Below, piece by piece: positions 28,871 through 35,588 of a DNA stretch of 36,921 bases (positions are counted from its first letter, which is position 1; each line of letters begins with the position of its first letter). The DNA is from Acidobacteriota bacterium (lineage in GTDB: Bacteria > Acidobacteriota > Aminicenantia > Aminicenantales > Saccharicenantaceae), in contig JADBLN010000029.1 of assembly GCA_014894455.1 (NCBI GenBank), positions 1-36,921 on the forward strand, read 5' to 3'. A model generated the notes under the pieces. The model saw nothing but the letters and a program-made list of their open reading frames with translations. It ran no database searches and had not been told where the DNA came from. The position numbers and the translations under genes are program-made.

Positions 28871-30217
28871 TCAGTCGAAATAGCCGGTCAGGTCGTCCCG
28901 ATTGAGCCCCTGCTCGAGGGCGACCCGGGCCACGGCCCGGGCGACCGACTTGTGCAGGGCCTTGTCGAGCGGGTTGGGGACGATCTCGCCCGGCGGGGCG
29001 AAGGCGGCGATGGCCTCGGCCGCGGCGGTCAGCATCTCGCGGGTGATGCGCCGGACGTTGGCGTCGACGGCGCCGCGGAAGATGCCGGGAAAGCCGAGGA
29101 CGTTGTTGACCGATTTCCCGTCGGCAGCGAAGGCCGCCCCGGCTTCGAGTGCCGCCTCCGGCTCGATCTCGGGGTTGGGGTTGGACAGGGCTAGGATGAT
29201 CTGACCCTTGCGGACCATGTCCTTCTTGATCAGGCCGGGGACCCCGGTCGTGGCGATGGCCACGTCGCAGCCGGCCATGATCGTCTTGAGGTCGGAAGGG
29301 ATGCCGCCCGCGCTTTTCAGCCGGTCGAGGGCGTCGGGCGCGATGTCGGCCCCGAGGACGGGGTTCTTGAAGCGGAACATCAGCATTTTCGTCAGGGCCA
29401 GACCGGCCGCCCCCAGTCCGACGACGCCGATCCGGCAGTGGCCGAGGTCGACGCCGGTGGCCTTGGCCGCGTTGATGAGCGTGGCCGTGACGACGCAGGC
29501 CGTGCCGTGCTGGTCGTCGTGCATGACCGGGATGTCGAGCCGGGCCTGGATGCGTTCCTCGATGGCGAAACAGCGGGGCGCCGAGATGTCCTCGAGCTGG
29601 ATGGCGGCGAAGGTCGGCGCGATGTGGACGACCGTCTCGACGATCTCGTCGGGGTCCTTGGTGTCGAGGAGGATGGGCATGCCCGAAAGACCGGTCAGGG
29701 TCTCGAGGAGGCTGGCCTTGCCCTCCATGACCGGCATGGCCGCCAGCGGGCCGATGTCGCCCAGGCCGAGGACGGCCGTGCCGTCGGTGACGATGGCGAC
29801 GAGGTGGCGGATGGAGGTATAGCGCCGGGCCAGGGCGGGGTCGTCCTTGATCTTCAAGCTGACCTCGGCGACGCCCGGGGTGTAGACGAGGCGGAGCGTG
29901 CTGAGCGAGGAGATGTCGTAGCGGCTGCGGATGGCGATCTTCCCTCCCTGGTGCATCTCCAGGACCTCGTCGCGGACTTCGAGCAGCGCCACGCCCGGAG
30001 TGGCTTCGACGACTTTGATCAGCGCGTCGAGATGCCTGAGATCGTCGGCGTATAGGGTGATGTCCCGGACCATGGCCGAACCGCCCATCTGGACGATGCG
30101 GATTTCGCCAATCAGGCCGCCCCGGTCGCCGATCGCCGCGAGCAGGCGGCCCAGGCTGCCGGGAGTCTGGGGCAGCCGGCAGCGGAATGTCCTCTGGATC
30201 TTGCCGTCCCACCACAT
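28871..30217 (-). CDS. NAD(P)-dependent malic enzyme with N-terminal ACT domain
   Basis: 448 residues. Oxidatively decarboxylates malate to pyruvate, linking C4 acids to glycolysis. Seen: an N-terminal ACT-type regulatory domain (about 8-80; 'TFRCRLPQTPGSLGRLLAAIGDRGG'), then the malic enzyme core with VYTPGVAEV (Tyr 112), MEGKA (Lys 167), QLEDI (Glu 209, Asp 210), DDQHGT (234-239), the nucleotide loop GLGAAG (267-272) and ALSNPNPEIEP. Prokaryotic short form. GGAGGAGACAGCC precedes ATG 30217. ACT domains usually bind amino acids, so allosteric control is expected (inference). A good promoter with a palindrome lies upstream. Confidence 0.94.
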   Translation of the reverse strand: MWWDGKIQRTFRCRLPQTPGSLGRLLAAIGDRGGLIGEIRIVQMGGSAMVRDITLYADDLRHLDALIKVVEATPGVALLEVRDEVLEMHQGGKIAIRSRYDISSLSTLRLVYTPGVAEVSLKIKDDPALARRYTSIRHLVAIVTDGTAVLGLGDIGPLAAMPVMEGKASLLETLTGLSGMPILLDTKDPDEIVETVVHIAPTFAAIQLEDISAPRCFAIEERIQARLDIPVMHDDQHGTACVVTATLINAAKATGVDLGHCRIGVVGLGAAGLALTKMLMFRFKNPVLGADIAPDALDRLKSAGGIPSDLKTIMAGCDVAIATTGVPGLIKKDMVRKGQIILALSNPNPEIEPEAALEAGAAFAADGKSVNNVLGFPGIFRGAVDANVRRITREMLTAAAEAIAAFAPPGEIVPNPLDKALHKSVARAVARVALEQGLNRDDLTGYFD

Positions 30218-30250
30218 GGCTGTCTCCTCCGGGATGAGATTTCCGCAGTC

Positions 30251-30279
30251 ATTATAGCGTTATTGTCCTATGTGGACAA
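30251..30279 (-). promoter_or_regulatory. Promoter of the malic enzyme gene with a 17-bp palindrome over the -35
   Basis: On the minus strand, -35 TTGTCC (30274-30279), 17-bp spacer, perfect -10 TATAAT (30251-30256). The -35 is one arm of a palindrome TTGTCC-N5-GGACAA (30263-30279), so a dimeric regulator bound there would block polymerase. The regulator is unidentified. Confidence 0.65.
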
Positions 30280-30318
30280 ATCTGCGAACAGGCGGGAAGG
30301 GGATTATCGAGCAAGCCC

Positions 30319-30347
30319 TTCCCCGCGGCCCCGTCCTCCGCTATAAT
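30319..30347 (+). promoter_or_regulatory. Promoter of the TrmJ-like gene (leaderless geometry)
   Basis: Perfect -10 TATAAT (30342-30347), poor -35 TTCCCC (30319-30324) at 17 bp; the ATG follows 8 nt after the -10 with no Shine-Dalgarno. Same layout as the HAD gene. Confidence 0.5.
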
Positions 30348-30355
30348 CGTGCGGC

Positions 30356-31102
30356 ATGATCGATCTTTCGCGGTTCGCCGTCATCCTCGTCCGGCCGGAC
30401 AGTTCGGAGAACATCGGTCTGGCGGCGCGGGGCATGGCCAACACGGGCTTTTCGGACCTGCGTATCGTCGGGCTCGACAAGCTCGAGCCGCCGGCCTGGC
30501 GGACGGCCATCCACGCCGAATCCATCATCGAGGGGGCGCGGTTCTTTTCCTCCTTGGAGGACGCCGTCTCTGACCTCCAGCTCGTCCTCGGGTCGACGGC
30601 CCGCGTCCGCCACGATTTCCCACTCGTCACGCTCGCGGACGGGGTCCGGCGCCTCGAAGAGTATCCGGCCGAAACCCGCATCGGTCTCGTTTTCGGCAAC
30701 GAGAGGACGGGGCTGACCCAAAAGGAGATCGGCCTCGCCAATACCCGCTTCCACATCCCCCAGGCGGCGCGGCAGCCGTCCTACAACCTCGGCGTTGCCG
30801 TGACCCTGACGCTCCACGCTATCGCCTTCGAGAACGCCCCGCCTCCGGCCATCCACAAGGACCCGCCTCTGACCCACGTCGAACAAGCGGAGGCCGGCCG
30901 ACGCTTCCGGGAGATGCTCGACAGCCTCGGCTTCATGCACGATACCAACCGGGCCTTCATCACGGAAAGGGTCCAGGATATCTTTTTCCGCATGACCCTG
31001 ACGGCCAAGGACAGGGACATCATCCTGGCCATGTTCCGAAAGGCCCTCGAGGGCCCGCGGGAAACGCGGCCCCGAGCGAGGAGAGGAAAGGAGGACTCAT
31101 GA
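30356..31102 (+). CDS. trmJ: TrmH/SpoU-family RNA methyltransferase, TrmJ-like
   Basis: 248 residues. SPOUT-knot enzymes of this type 2'-O-methylate RNA ribose; TrmJ acts on tRNA position 32. Seen: motif 1 'NIGLAARGMANTGF' with the Asn/Arg pattern, motif 2 'GLVFGNERTGLT' and motif 3 'IPQAARQPSYNLGVAVTLTLHA', in order, followed by a C-terminal helical extension of about 80 residues, as in TrmJ rather than minimal TrmL. The 3' end (ATGA) overlaps the OsmC start. Probably leaderless. Confidence 0.85.
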   Translation: MIDLSRFAVILVRPDSSENIGLAARGMANTGFSDLRIVGLDKLEPPAWRTAIHAESIIEGARFFSSLEDAVSDLQLVLGSTARVRHDFPLVTLADGVRRLEEYPAETRIGLVFGNERTGLTQKEIGLANTRFHIPQAARQPSYNLGVAVTLTLHAIAFENAPPPAIHKDPPLTHVEQAEAGRRFREMLDSLGFMHDTNRAFITERVQDIFFRMTLTAKDRDIILAMFRKALEGPRETRPRARRGKEDS

Positions 31103-31509
31103 GCGCGAAAGAGCTGATCGTGAAGTTCGGAAACGGACTCGAGGTCGACGTCGAATACAAAGGGTTCGTCGTCAAGACCGACCAGCCCGCCCGCGAGGGC
31201 GGCGGTGGGACGGCCCCTTCACCCTTCGATTATTTTCTCGTTTCCCTGGCCGCCTGCGCCGGGTTTTACGCCCTGGCCTTCTGCCGCGAGCGCAAGATCT
31301 CGGTCGAGGGCCTGGCTGTGACCATGGCCACCGAGAGGGGGGAGGTCTCCAAGATGATCGACAAGGTGACGATCGCGGTCGACCTGCCGGCGCACTTCCC
31401 CGAGAAATACCGCTTCGCCCTGGTCAAGGCCATCGACCACTGCACGGTCAAAGCCCACATCCTCCGCCCGCCGCAATTCGAGATCGTCACCCGGTCCAAG
31501 ACCCCGTAG
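31099..31509 (+). CDS. OsmC/Ohr-family protein
   Basis: 136 residues, OsmC-like. Family members reduce organic peroxides with two Cys. Seen: 'GGGGTAPSPFDYFLVSLAACAGFYALAFCRERKISVEGL' with the first conserved Cys in LAACAG, a second Cys nearby, and 'KAIDHCTVKAHI' with the C-terminal redox Cys. Both Cys positions are present, so peroxidase activity is plausible, though the YhfA-like subgroup with unknown role is also possible. Translationally coupled to the methyltransferase; its stop lies in a 19-bp hairpin. Confidence 0.87.
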   Translation: MSAKELIVKFGNGLEVDVEYKGFVVKTDQPAREGGGGTAPSPFDYFLVSLAACAGFYALAFCRERKISVEGLAVTMATERGEVSKMIDKVTIAVDLPAHFPEKYRFALVKAIDHCTVKAHILRPPQFEIVTRSKTP

Positions 31510-31542
31510 CCATCCGGTCCTAAGACCGGATGGCTACGGGGT
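31501..31542. terminator. 19-bp perfect hairpin containing the stop codons of two convergent genes
   Basis: ACCCCGTAGCCATCCGGTC (31501-31519), loop CTAA, GACCGGATGGCTACGGGGT (31524-31542). The OsmC stop TAG (31507-31509) is in the left arm and the sppA stop (31534-31536) in the right arm, so the same palindrome encodes the last residues of both proteins (both end in T-P). No U-tract. It probably serves both strands. Confidence 0.7.
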
Positions 31543-32502
31543 TTGGGGCAGCCAGAGATAATAGAAGCCGGTCTTGAGGACCGCCAGCATCGATTCCAGG
31601 ACTTTCGAGTCGAGCGGCGAGAAATCGCCGAGGCGGCCGGCGTAGATGTTCGTCTTCGTCTTCGGATAATAGGTGTAGGACACGAGCTTGGCGCTCTTGA
31701 GCGGGACGAGAGAAAGGGCCTTGCCGAAGGCGTCGTCGAAATAGCCGATGGCGTCGATGAGCCCGAGCTTCAAGGCTTGCGGGGCGGTATAGACGCGGCC
31801 GTCGGCGATCGTCCGCAGCTTCTCGGCCGGGATCTTGTCTTTCCGGTTCCGGGCCACGACGGCCAGGAAACCCCCGTAGTACTCGTCGATGATCCCCTGG
31901 AAGATCTTCTTCTCGTCTTCCGTCATGTCCCGGAACGGGGAGCCGGAGTCCTTGGATGGGCCGGATTTGATGACGTTGACCTTGACCCCGACCTTGGCCA
32001 TCAGCGTCTCGACGTTGGGGAAGATGGAGATGACGCCGATGCTTCCGGTCAGGGTCGAGGGATGGGCCATGATGACGTCGCAGGCCGAGGCGATGTAGTA
32101 GCCGCCCGACGCGGCGACGCTCATCATCAGGCCGAGGACAGGCCGGCCGGTCCGTTCCTTGAAGCGGAGTATCTCGTGGTAGATGATGTCGCTCGCCGTC
32201 ACCTCGCCGCCGGGCGTGTCGATCCTGAGGATGACCGCCTTGACCCAGGGGTCCCGGGCGGCCGTTTCGAGACGCTCGAAGACGCGTGAGACGGCGTTCT
32301 TTTCCCGGGAGAAAAGCCCCGTGTCGAGCGCCGACGAGATCATGCCGTCGACGTCGATCATCAGGATCTTCTCGCGGGCCGGGCTGGGGAGGAGGACGAT
32401 CTCCTCGAGTTTTTCCTGCCCCAGCAGGTCGATGTGGATTTGCGGAGAACAAGCCGCAAGGGCGGCCACGACCATCGACAACAGGACAACAGCCTTTTTC
32501 AT
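31534..32502 (-). CDS. sppA: Signal peptide peptidase SppA-like lipoprotein (S49)
   Basis: 322 residues. Cleaves remnant signal peptides in or at the membrane. Seen: lipoprotein signal with Cys 18 after LAA, then the S49 core: 'AVILRIDTPGGEVTASDIIYHEI', 'SVAASGGYYIAS' with Ser 132, 'TGSIGVI', and 'VIKSGPSKDSG' with Lys 184; the 52-residue Ser-Lys spacing equals that of the B. subtilis SppA dyad. This is the short form (one S49 domain). Lipid anchoring instead of a transmembrane helix is less usual. GAGGAGG and a perfect TATAAT (32534-32539, minus strand) lie upstream. Confidence 0.9.
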   Translation of the reverse strand: MKKAVVLLSMVVAALAACSPQIHIDLLGQEKLEEIVLLPSPAREKILMIDVDGMISSALDTGLFSREKNAVSRVFERLETAARDPWVKAVILRIDTPGGEVTASDIIYHEILRFKERTGRPVLGLMMSVAASGGYYIASACDVIMAHPSTLTGSIGVISIFPNVETLMAKVGVKVNVIKSGPSKDSGSPFRDMTEDEKKIFQGIIDEYYGGFLAVVARNRKDKIPAEKLRTIADGRVYTAPQALKLGLIDAIGYFDDAFGKALSLVPLKSAKLVSYTYYPKTKTNIYAGRLGDFSPLDSKVLESMLAVLKTGFYYLWLPQTP

Positions 32503-32533
32503 GGGGCCTCCTCGGGAGTGTCGTTGCGCTTCA

Positions 32534-32539
32534 ATTATA
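32534..32539 (-). promoter_or_regulatory. -10 box of the sppA promoter
   Basis: TATAAT on the minus strand, 31 nt before the start codon, leaving a leader of about 25 nt with GAGGAGG. No good -35 is found at 16-18 bp. Confidence 0.4.
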
Positions 32540-32559
32540 GCACAGCGATGAGGTTTGGT

Positions 32560-32583
32560 CGGACGCTGCCTGGGCAGCGTCCG
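32560..32583 (-). terminator. 11-bp perfect hairpin after the lipid kinase stop codon
   Basis: CGGACGCTGCC (32560-32570), 2-nt loop, GGCAGCGTCCG (32573-32583), 4 bases after the minus-strand stop (32588-32590). No T-tract follows. Confidence 0.55.
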
Positions 32584-32587
32584 GACG

Positions 32588-33538
32588 CTAGGAAGACGCC
32601 TTCTGGAACCCCTTTCCGGCCCTGCGGGTCGGCGGGCAGACGATCCGGATCGCCTTCGGCAGGACCCGGAATTCGAGGCGGTCCCGGTCGCCGAGGAACT
32701 CGCCGTTGAACTGCATGGGCAGGTTGCGGCCGCTGATGACGACGCGTTTGGCCTTGAAGTGCCGCATCCGCCGCTGGTAGAGGCCGAAGTAGATCAAGGG
32801 GAAGAGAAAGGAGTACTTGACCGGCCCCATCTCGAACAGGGAGATGTCCAGGTAGCCGTCGTCCACGACGGCGCGGGGGGCGATGTTCCAGCTGTAGCCG
32901 AAATAGTTCGTCTTGGTGACGATGCAGTCGAAGAAGTTCGAGGTGATCGTCTTCGCCTCGAAAGGGCCCGATTGATCGAATCCATCGAAGAGTTCGAGCG
33001 TTTTTTCGTCGCGCGGTGTCCTGAAGAGCTCCCGGCCGGCGAGAAGGTGGCCCCAGATGCCCATGACCTTGCCGCGGAGCTTTTCCCCGGTCACCCGGGC
33101 CGTCGCCCCGACGCTGGCGAACGCGGCGATGCGGCCCTCGACCTCCATGAGGTCGATAGGGCGGGGGACGCCTTCGACCAGATAGTCGATCGCCCGGAGC
33201 GGGTTCTTGGGGATGGCGAAGGCCTTCCGGAAGGCGTTGCCGCTGCCGAACGGGATGACCCCGAAGAGGACGTCGTCCTGCTTGCCGGCCATGAAGATCC
33301 CCTGGAGCGTATCGGCGATCGTCCCGTCCCCGCCCATGGCCACGATGGTCCCCGAATCCCTGCACGCGGCGACGGCCCTGTCCATGGTCGTCTGCATGTC
33401 GTCGAGCCCGTCATAGATCTCGCCGGGGAGCTTTTTTTTCAGGTAAGCGCGCAGGAACTTCCGCCTCATCCACCTGGAATTCGCCGCCCGGGGGTTGATG
33501 AGACAGGCGACCTTGAGGTTCCTTTCTGTTTCCGGCAT
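32588..33538 (-). CDS. Diacylglycerol kinase-family lipid kinase (YegS/DgkB-like)
   Basis: 316 residues. Phosphorylates lipid alcohols such as diacylglycerol at the inner membrane face. Seen: 'KVACLINPRAAN' at 9-20, the nucleotide motif GGDGT at 69-73, GSGNAFRKAF at 98-107, and a C-terminal beta domain with 'VDDGYLDISLFEMG' and 'RVVISGRNLPMQFNGEF' (GE), as in the YegS/BmrU/DgkB group. The frame is open upstream to 33724, but that extension begins inside the promoter and has no family homology; ATG 33538 is preferred although its Shine-Dalgarno (AGGA) is weak. Confidence 0.88.
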   Translation of the reverse strand: MPETERNLKVACLINPRAANSRWMRRKFLRAYLKKKLPGEIYDGLDDMQTTMDRAVAACRDSGTIVAMGGDGTIADTLQGIFMAGKQDDVLFGVIPFGSGNAFRKAFAIPKNPLRAIDYLVEGVPRPIDLMEVEGRIAAFASVGATARVTGEKLRGKVMGIWGHLLAGRELFRTPRDEKTLELFDGFDQSGPFEAKTITSNFFDCIVTKTNYFGYSWNIAPRAVVDDGYLDISLFEMGPVKYSFLFPLIYFGLYQRRMRHFKAKRVVISGRNLPMQFNGEFLGDRDRLEFRVLPKAIRIVCPPTRRAGKGFQKASS

Positions 33539-33598
33539 GATCCTGATGGTTCCGTGAACGCGACGCTTGACAGCGGCCGTGGCTCCGGGCTTTGCAGT

Positions 33599-33681
33599 CC
33601 TCATGCGCGAAGCGATGAGGGCGGGCTTGCCCGGGGTCCACGTCCGCAGTACTCGCCCGTGGATATAGGCCACGGGCGAGT
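33599..33681 (-). promoter_or_regulatory. Structured 5' leader of the lipid kinase mRNA
   Basis: Within a predicted leader of about 170 nt are a 12-bp perfect hairpin (ACTCGCCCGTGG, 33651-33662, with 33670-33681; 7-nt loop) and a bulged stem CCTCAT-CGC/GCG-ATGAGG (33599-33620). The length and structure suggest a regulatory leader or an inserted palindromic repeat; no known riboswitch class is recognised. Confidence 0.45.
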
Positions 33682-33714
33682 GGCGAGCCGAAGGCTCGTC
33701 CCTTGACTCCATCA

Positions 33715-33743
33715 TATATAGCATGCCATAGGCCTCCTGTCAA
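33715..33743 (-). promoter_or_regulatory. Near-consensus promoter of the lipid kinase gene
   Basis: On the minus strand TTGACA (33738-33743), 17-bp spacer, TATATA (33715-33720). Expected start near 33708. Confidence 0.7.
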
Positions 33744-33869
33744 AAACCGCCGCGCCGGGTCATACGTTCGCGGCGCGAAACCCCGATTTTTAAATCGGGG
33801 TAAAAAGCGCCGCTCAGTATTAACCCTGGATATACCTCGGGCTTCAGCCCGGGGAGTCGAATGGGTTGA

Positions 33870-33898
33870 TTGAATGCGCCCCGTCCTTCGGTTAGAAT
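33870..33898 (+). promoter_or_regulatory. Promoter of the GNAT-ABC exporter operon
   Basis: TTGAAT (33870-33875), 17-bp spacer, TAGAAT (33893-33898); start of transcription near 33905, leaving a leader of under 10 nt before ATG 33913. Confidence 0.65.
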
Positions 33899-33912
33899 AG
33901 GGCGGCAGAACG

Positions 33913-34890
33913 ATGAAAGGCCTGGAAAAGATCGTCGCCGTCCGGGACAGACAGTTCCTCCTGCGCGTCGAGACCTCCCACGGATCCGAAGATTACAGGA
34001 TGTACGAGGACCTGCGCAACGAGATCTGGGATTTTCCCGACGATCGCCTTTCCGGCGCGCGGAACATGATGTGCGAAAACGTCTTCCACGAGGGGGGGAG
34101 CCTCTTCATCGGCGCTTTCGTCGAACCACCCGGCGGGGGCTTCGCGGCCGACGGGAAGAACCTCGTCGGCTTCTGCTACGGCTTCGTCGGCGTCCGCGAC
34201 AAGGAAGTCGGCTTCCGCGACCGTTCGAACCTGCGTTTCTATTCCCAGTACGCCGGGGTCCGGAAGGCCTACCAGAGCTACGGGCTGGGCATCCAGCTCA
34301 AAGAGTTCCAGAGGGAGATGGTCCTCGGCATCCTGGGCGTCTCCACCATGATCTGCACCTACGACCCGCTGACCGGGGTCAACGCCCACCGCAACGTCCG
34401 CCATTTCGGCATGGACGTCCTCGAATACCGAGTGGCGACCTACGGCGAATACGGCGGCCTCCTCAACCGGCTGGACGTCCCCACGGACCGCTTCCTGATG
34501 TCCTGGGACCTCGAAAGGAGGGCGGGAAGGGGAGAGCCGGCCTATGACCTCGAGGCGGCGCTTGCCGCGCCCCAACCCATCCGGGCCGGCATCCGGCGGG
34601 TGACGGGGAAGAGCTTCGAGCTCGATCTCGAGGTCGTGGAGCGGACCGATGGGAACGTCGGGGGAGACGTCCTTCTCGTCCGGGTCCCTTTGGATTTCTA
34701 CAGGATGCTCCAGGAAACCGATGTGGCCGACACGGACGTGCGCCGGATCCCCGTCGACTGGAGGCTGGCCACCCGCGAGGTCTTCCTTACTCTCTTCGCC
34801 CGCGGCTACCGGGTGATCGATTTCCGGAAAGCGAAGGGAAGCGTTTCCGGCAACTATTACGTTCTGTCGCGACCCGCGTCGCCGAGATGA
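33913..34890 (+). CDS. GNAT-fold protein, COG3375-like
   Basis: 325 residues, cytosolic. Seen: 'YEDLRNEIWDFPDD', 'LVGFCYGFVG', 'LRFYSQYAGVRKAYQSYGLGIQLKEFQREMVLGILGVSTMICTYDPLTGVNAHRNVRHFGMDV': the layout of the COG3375 predicted acetyltransferases, in which the Q/R-x-x-G-x-G/A acyl-CoA loop is here Y-Q-S-Y-G-L-G and the 'T-x-D-P-L...N-A-H-x-N' block is conserved. A C-terminal region of about 120 residues follows. Substrate unknown. Its stop overlaps the ATPase start (ATGATGA), tying it to the exporter genes. Confidence 0.78.
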   Translation: MKGLEKIVAVRDRQFLLRVETSHGSEDYRMYEDLRNEIWDFPDDRLSGARNMMCENVFHEGGSLFIGAFVEPPGGGFAADGKNLVGFCYGFVGVRDKEVGFRDRSNLRFYSQYAGVRKAYQSYGLGIQLKEFQREMVLGILGVSTMICTYDPLTGVNAHRNVRHFGMDVLEYRVATYGEYGGLLNRLDVPTDRFLMSWDLERRAGRGEPAYDLEAALAAPQPIRAGIRRVTGKSFELDLEVVERTDGNVGGDVLLVRVPLDFYRMLQETDVADTDVRRIPVDWRLATREVFLTLFARGYRVIDFRKAKGSVSGNYYVLSRPASPR

Positions 34891-35588
34891 TGAACGCGCC
34901 CCCGATCATCCAAGTCCGGTCCCTCGCCAAAACCTACGTTGTCGGCCGCGTCCGGGTCGCGGCGCTCGAGGACGTTACCCTGTCCGTGGGCGAAGGCCGC
35001 TTCGTCGCCATTTCCGGGGCCTCGGGCTCGGGCAAGTCGACCCTCCTCAATCTGCTCGGCGGCCTGGACACGCCGAGCGCCGGGACTATCGAGGTCGCCG
35101 GCGTCCTGATCTCGGCCATGGACCGGGACACCCTGGCCCGCTACCGTCGGTACCAGGCCGGGATGATCTTCCAATCCTTTAACCTCATCCCTTCCCGGAC
35201 GGCCCTCGAGAATGTTGAGCTGCCCCTCGTTTTTTCGAATGTCGATAAAAAGGAGCGGAAACGCCGGTCCGTCGAGCTCCTTGAAAAAGTCGGCCTCGCC
35301 CATCGCGCCGGCCATCGGCCCATGGAGCTTTCGGGCGGGGAACAGCAACGGGTAGCCGTGGCCCGGGCCCTGGCCAACAACCCCCGGCTCCTGCTGGCCG
35401 ATGAGCCGACGGGGAACCTCGACAGCCGCACGGCCAGGGAAATCGTCGACCTGCTGGCCGAGCTCAACCGGAGCCGGAACCTGACCGTAGTCATGGTTTC
35501 CCACGAGGAGAGCCTCGTCCGCGAATACGTCCAGGAAGTCGTCAGGCTCAGGGACGGCCGTGTCGTCGGGACGGAGAGATGGGCATGA
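34887..35588 (+). CDS. ABC exporter ATP-binding protein (MacB/LolD-like)
   Basis: 233 residues, one ATPase domain. Seen: Walker A SGASGSGKST, 'YQAGMIFQSFNLIPSRTALENVELPL' with Q-loop, signature LSGGEQQRVAVARAL, Walker B LLLADEPTGNLDS and switch His in VVMVSHEE. The Q-x-F-N-L-I/L-P pattern marks the LolD/MacB/FtsE class working with a mechanotransmission permease. It overlaps both neighbours by 4 bp (ATGA type), forming a coupled trio with the GNAT gene and the permease. Confidence 0.93.
   Translation: MMNAPPIIQVRSLAKTYVVGRVRVAALEDVTLSVGEGRFVAISGASGSGKSTLLNLLGGLDTPSAGTIEVAGVLISAMDRDTLARYRRYQAGMIFQSFNLIPSRTALENVELPLVFSNVDKKERKRRSVELLEKVGLAHRAGHRPMELSGGEQQRVAVARALANNPRLLLADEPTGNLDSRTAREIVDLLAELNRSRNLTVVMVSHEESLVREYVQEVVRLRDGRVVGTERWA

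Larger units (their letters stand above)
33539..33912. other. Divergent intergenic region rich in hairpins
   Basis: No gene seen. It holds the structured leader of the lipid kinase (33539-33708), the minus-strand promoter (33715-33743), three hairpins (33748-33775, 7 bp; ACCCCGATTT/AAATCGGGGT at 33780-33801; CCTCGGGCT/AGCCCGGGG at 33835-33854) and the promoter of the GNAT gene (33870-33898). Confidence 0.65.

Noticed and set aside
28248-30215. A 655-codon minus-strand frame joining the CBS protein to upstream sequence
   Set aside because: The upstream part is the shifted frame of the malic enzyme gene (Arg/Gly/Pro-rich), and a clear ribosome site precedes the internal ATG 28685.
33539-33724. 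A 62-codon N-terminal extension of the lipid kinase
   Set aside because: Its first codons lie in the promoter spacer and -10 region and it covers two hairpins; no family member has such an extension to my knowledge.
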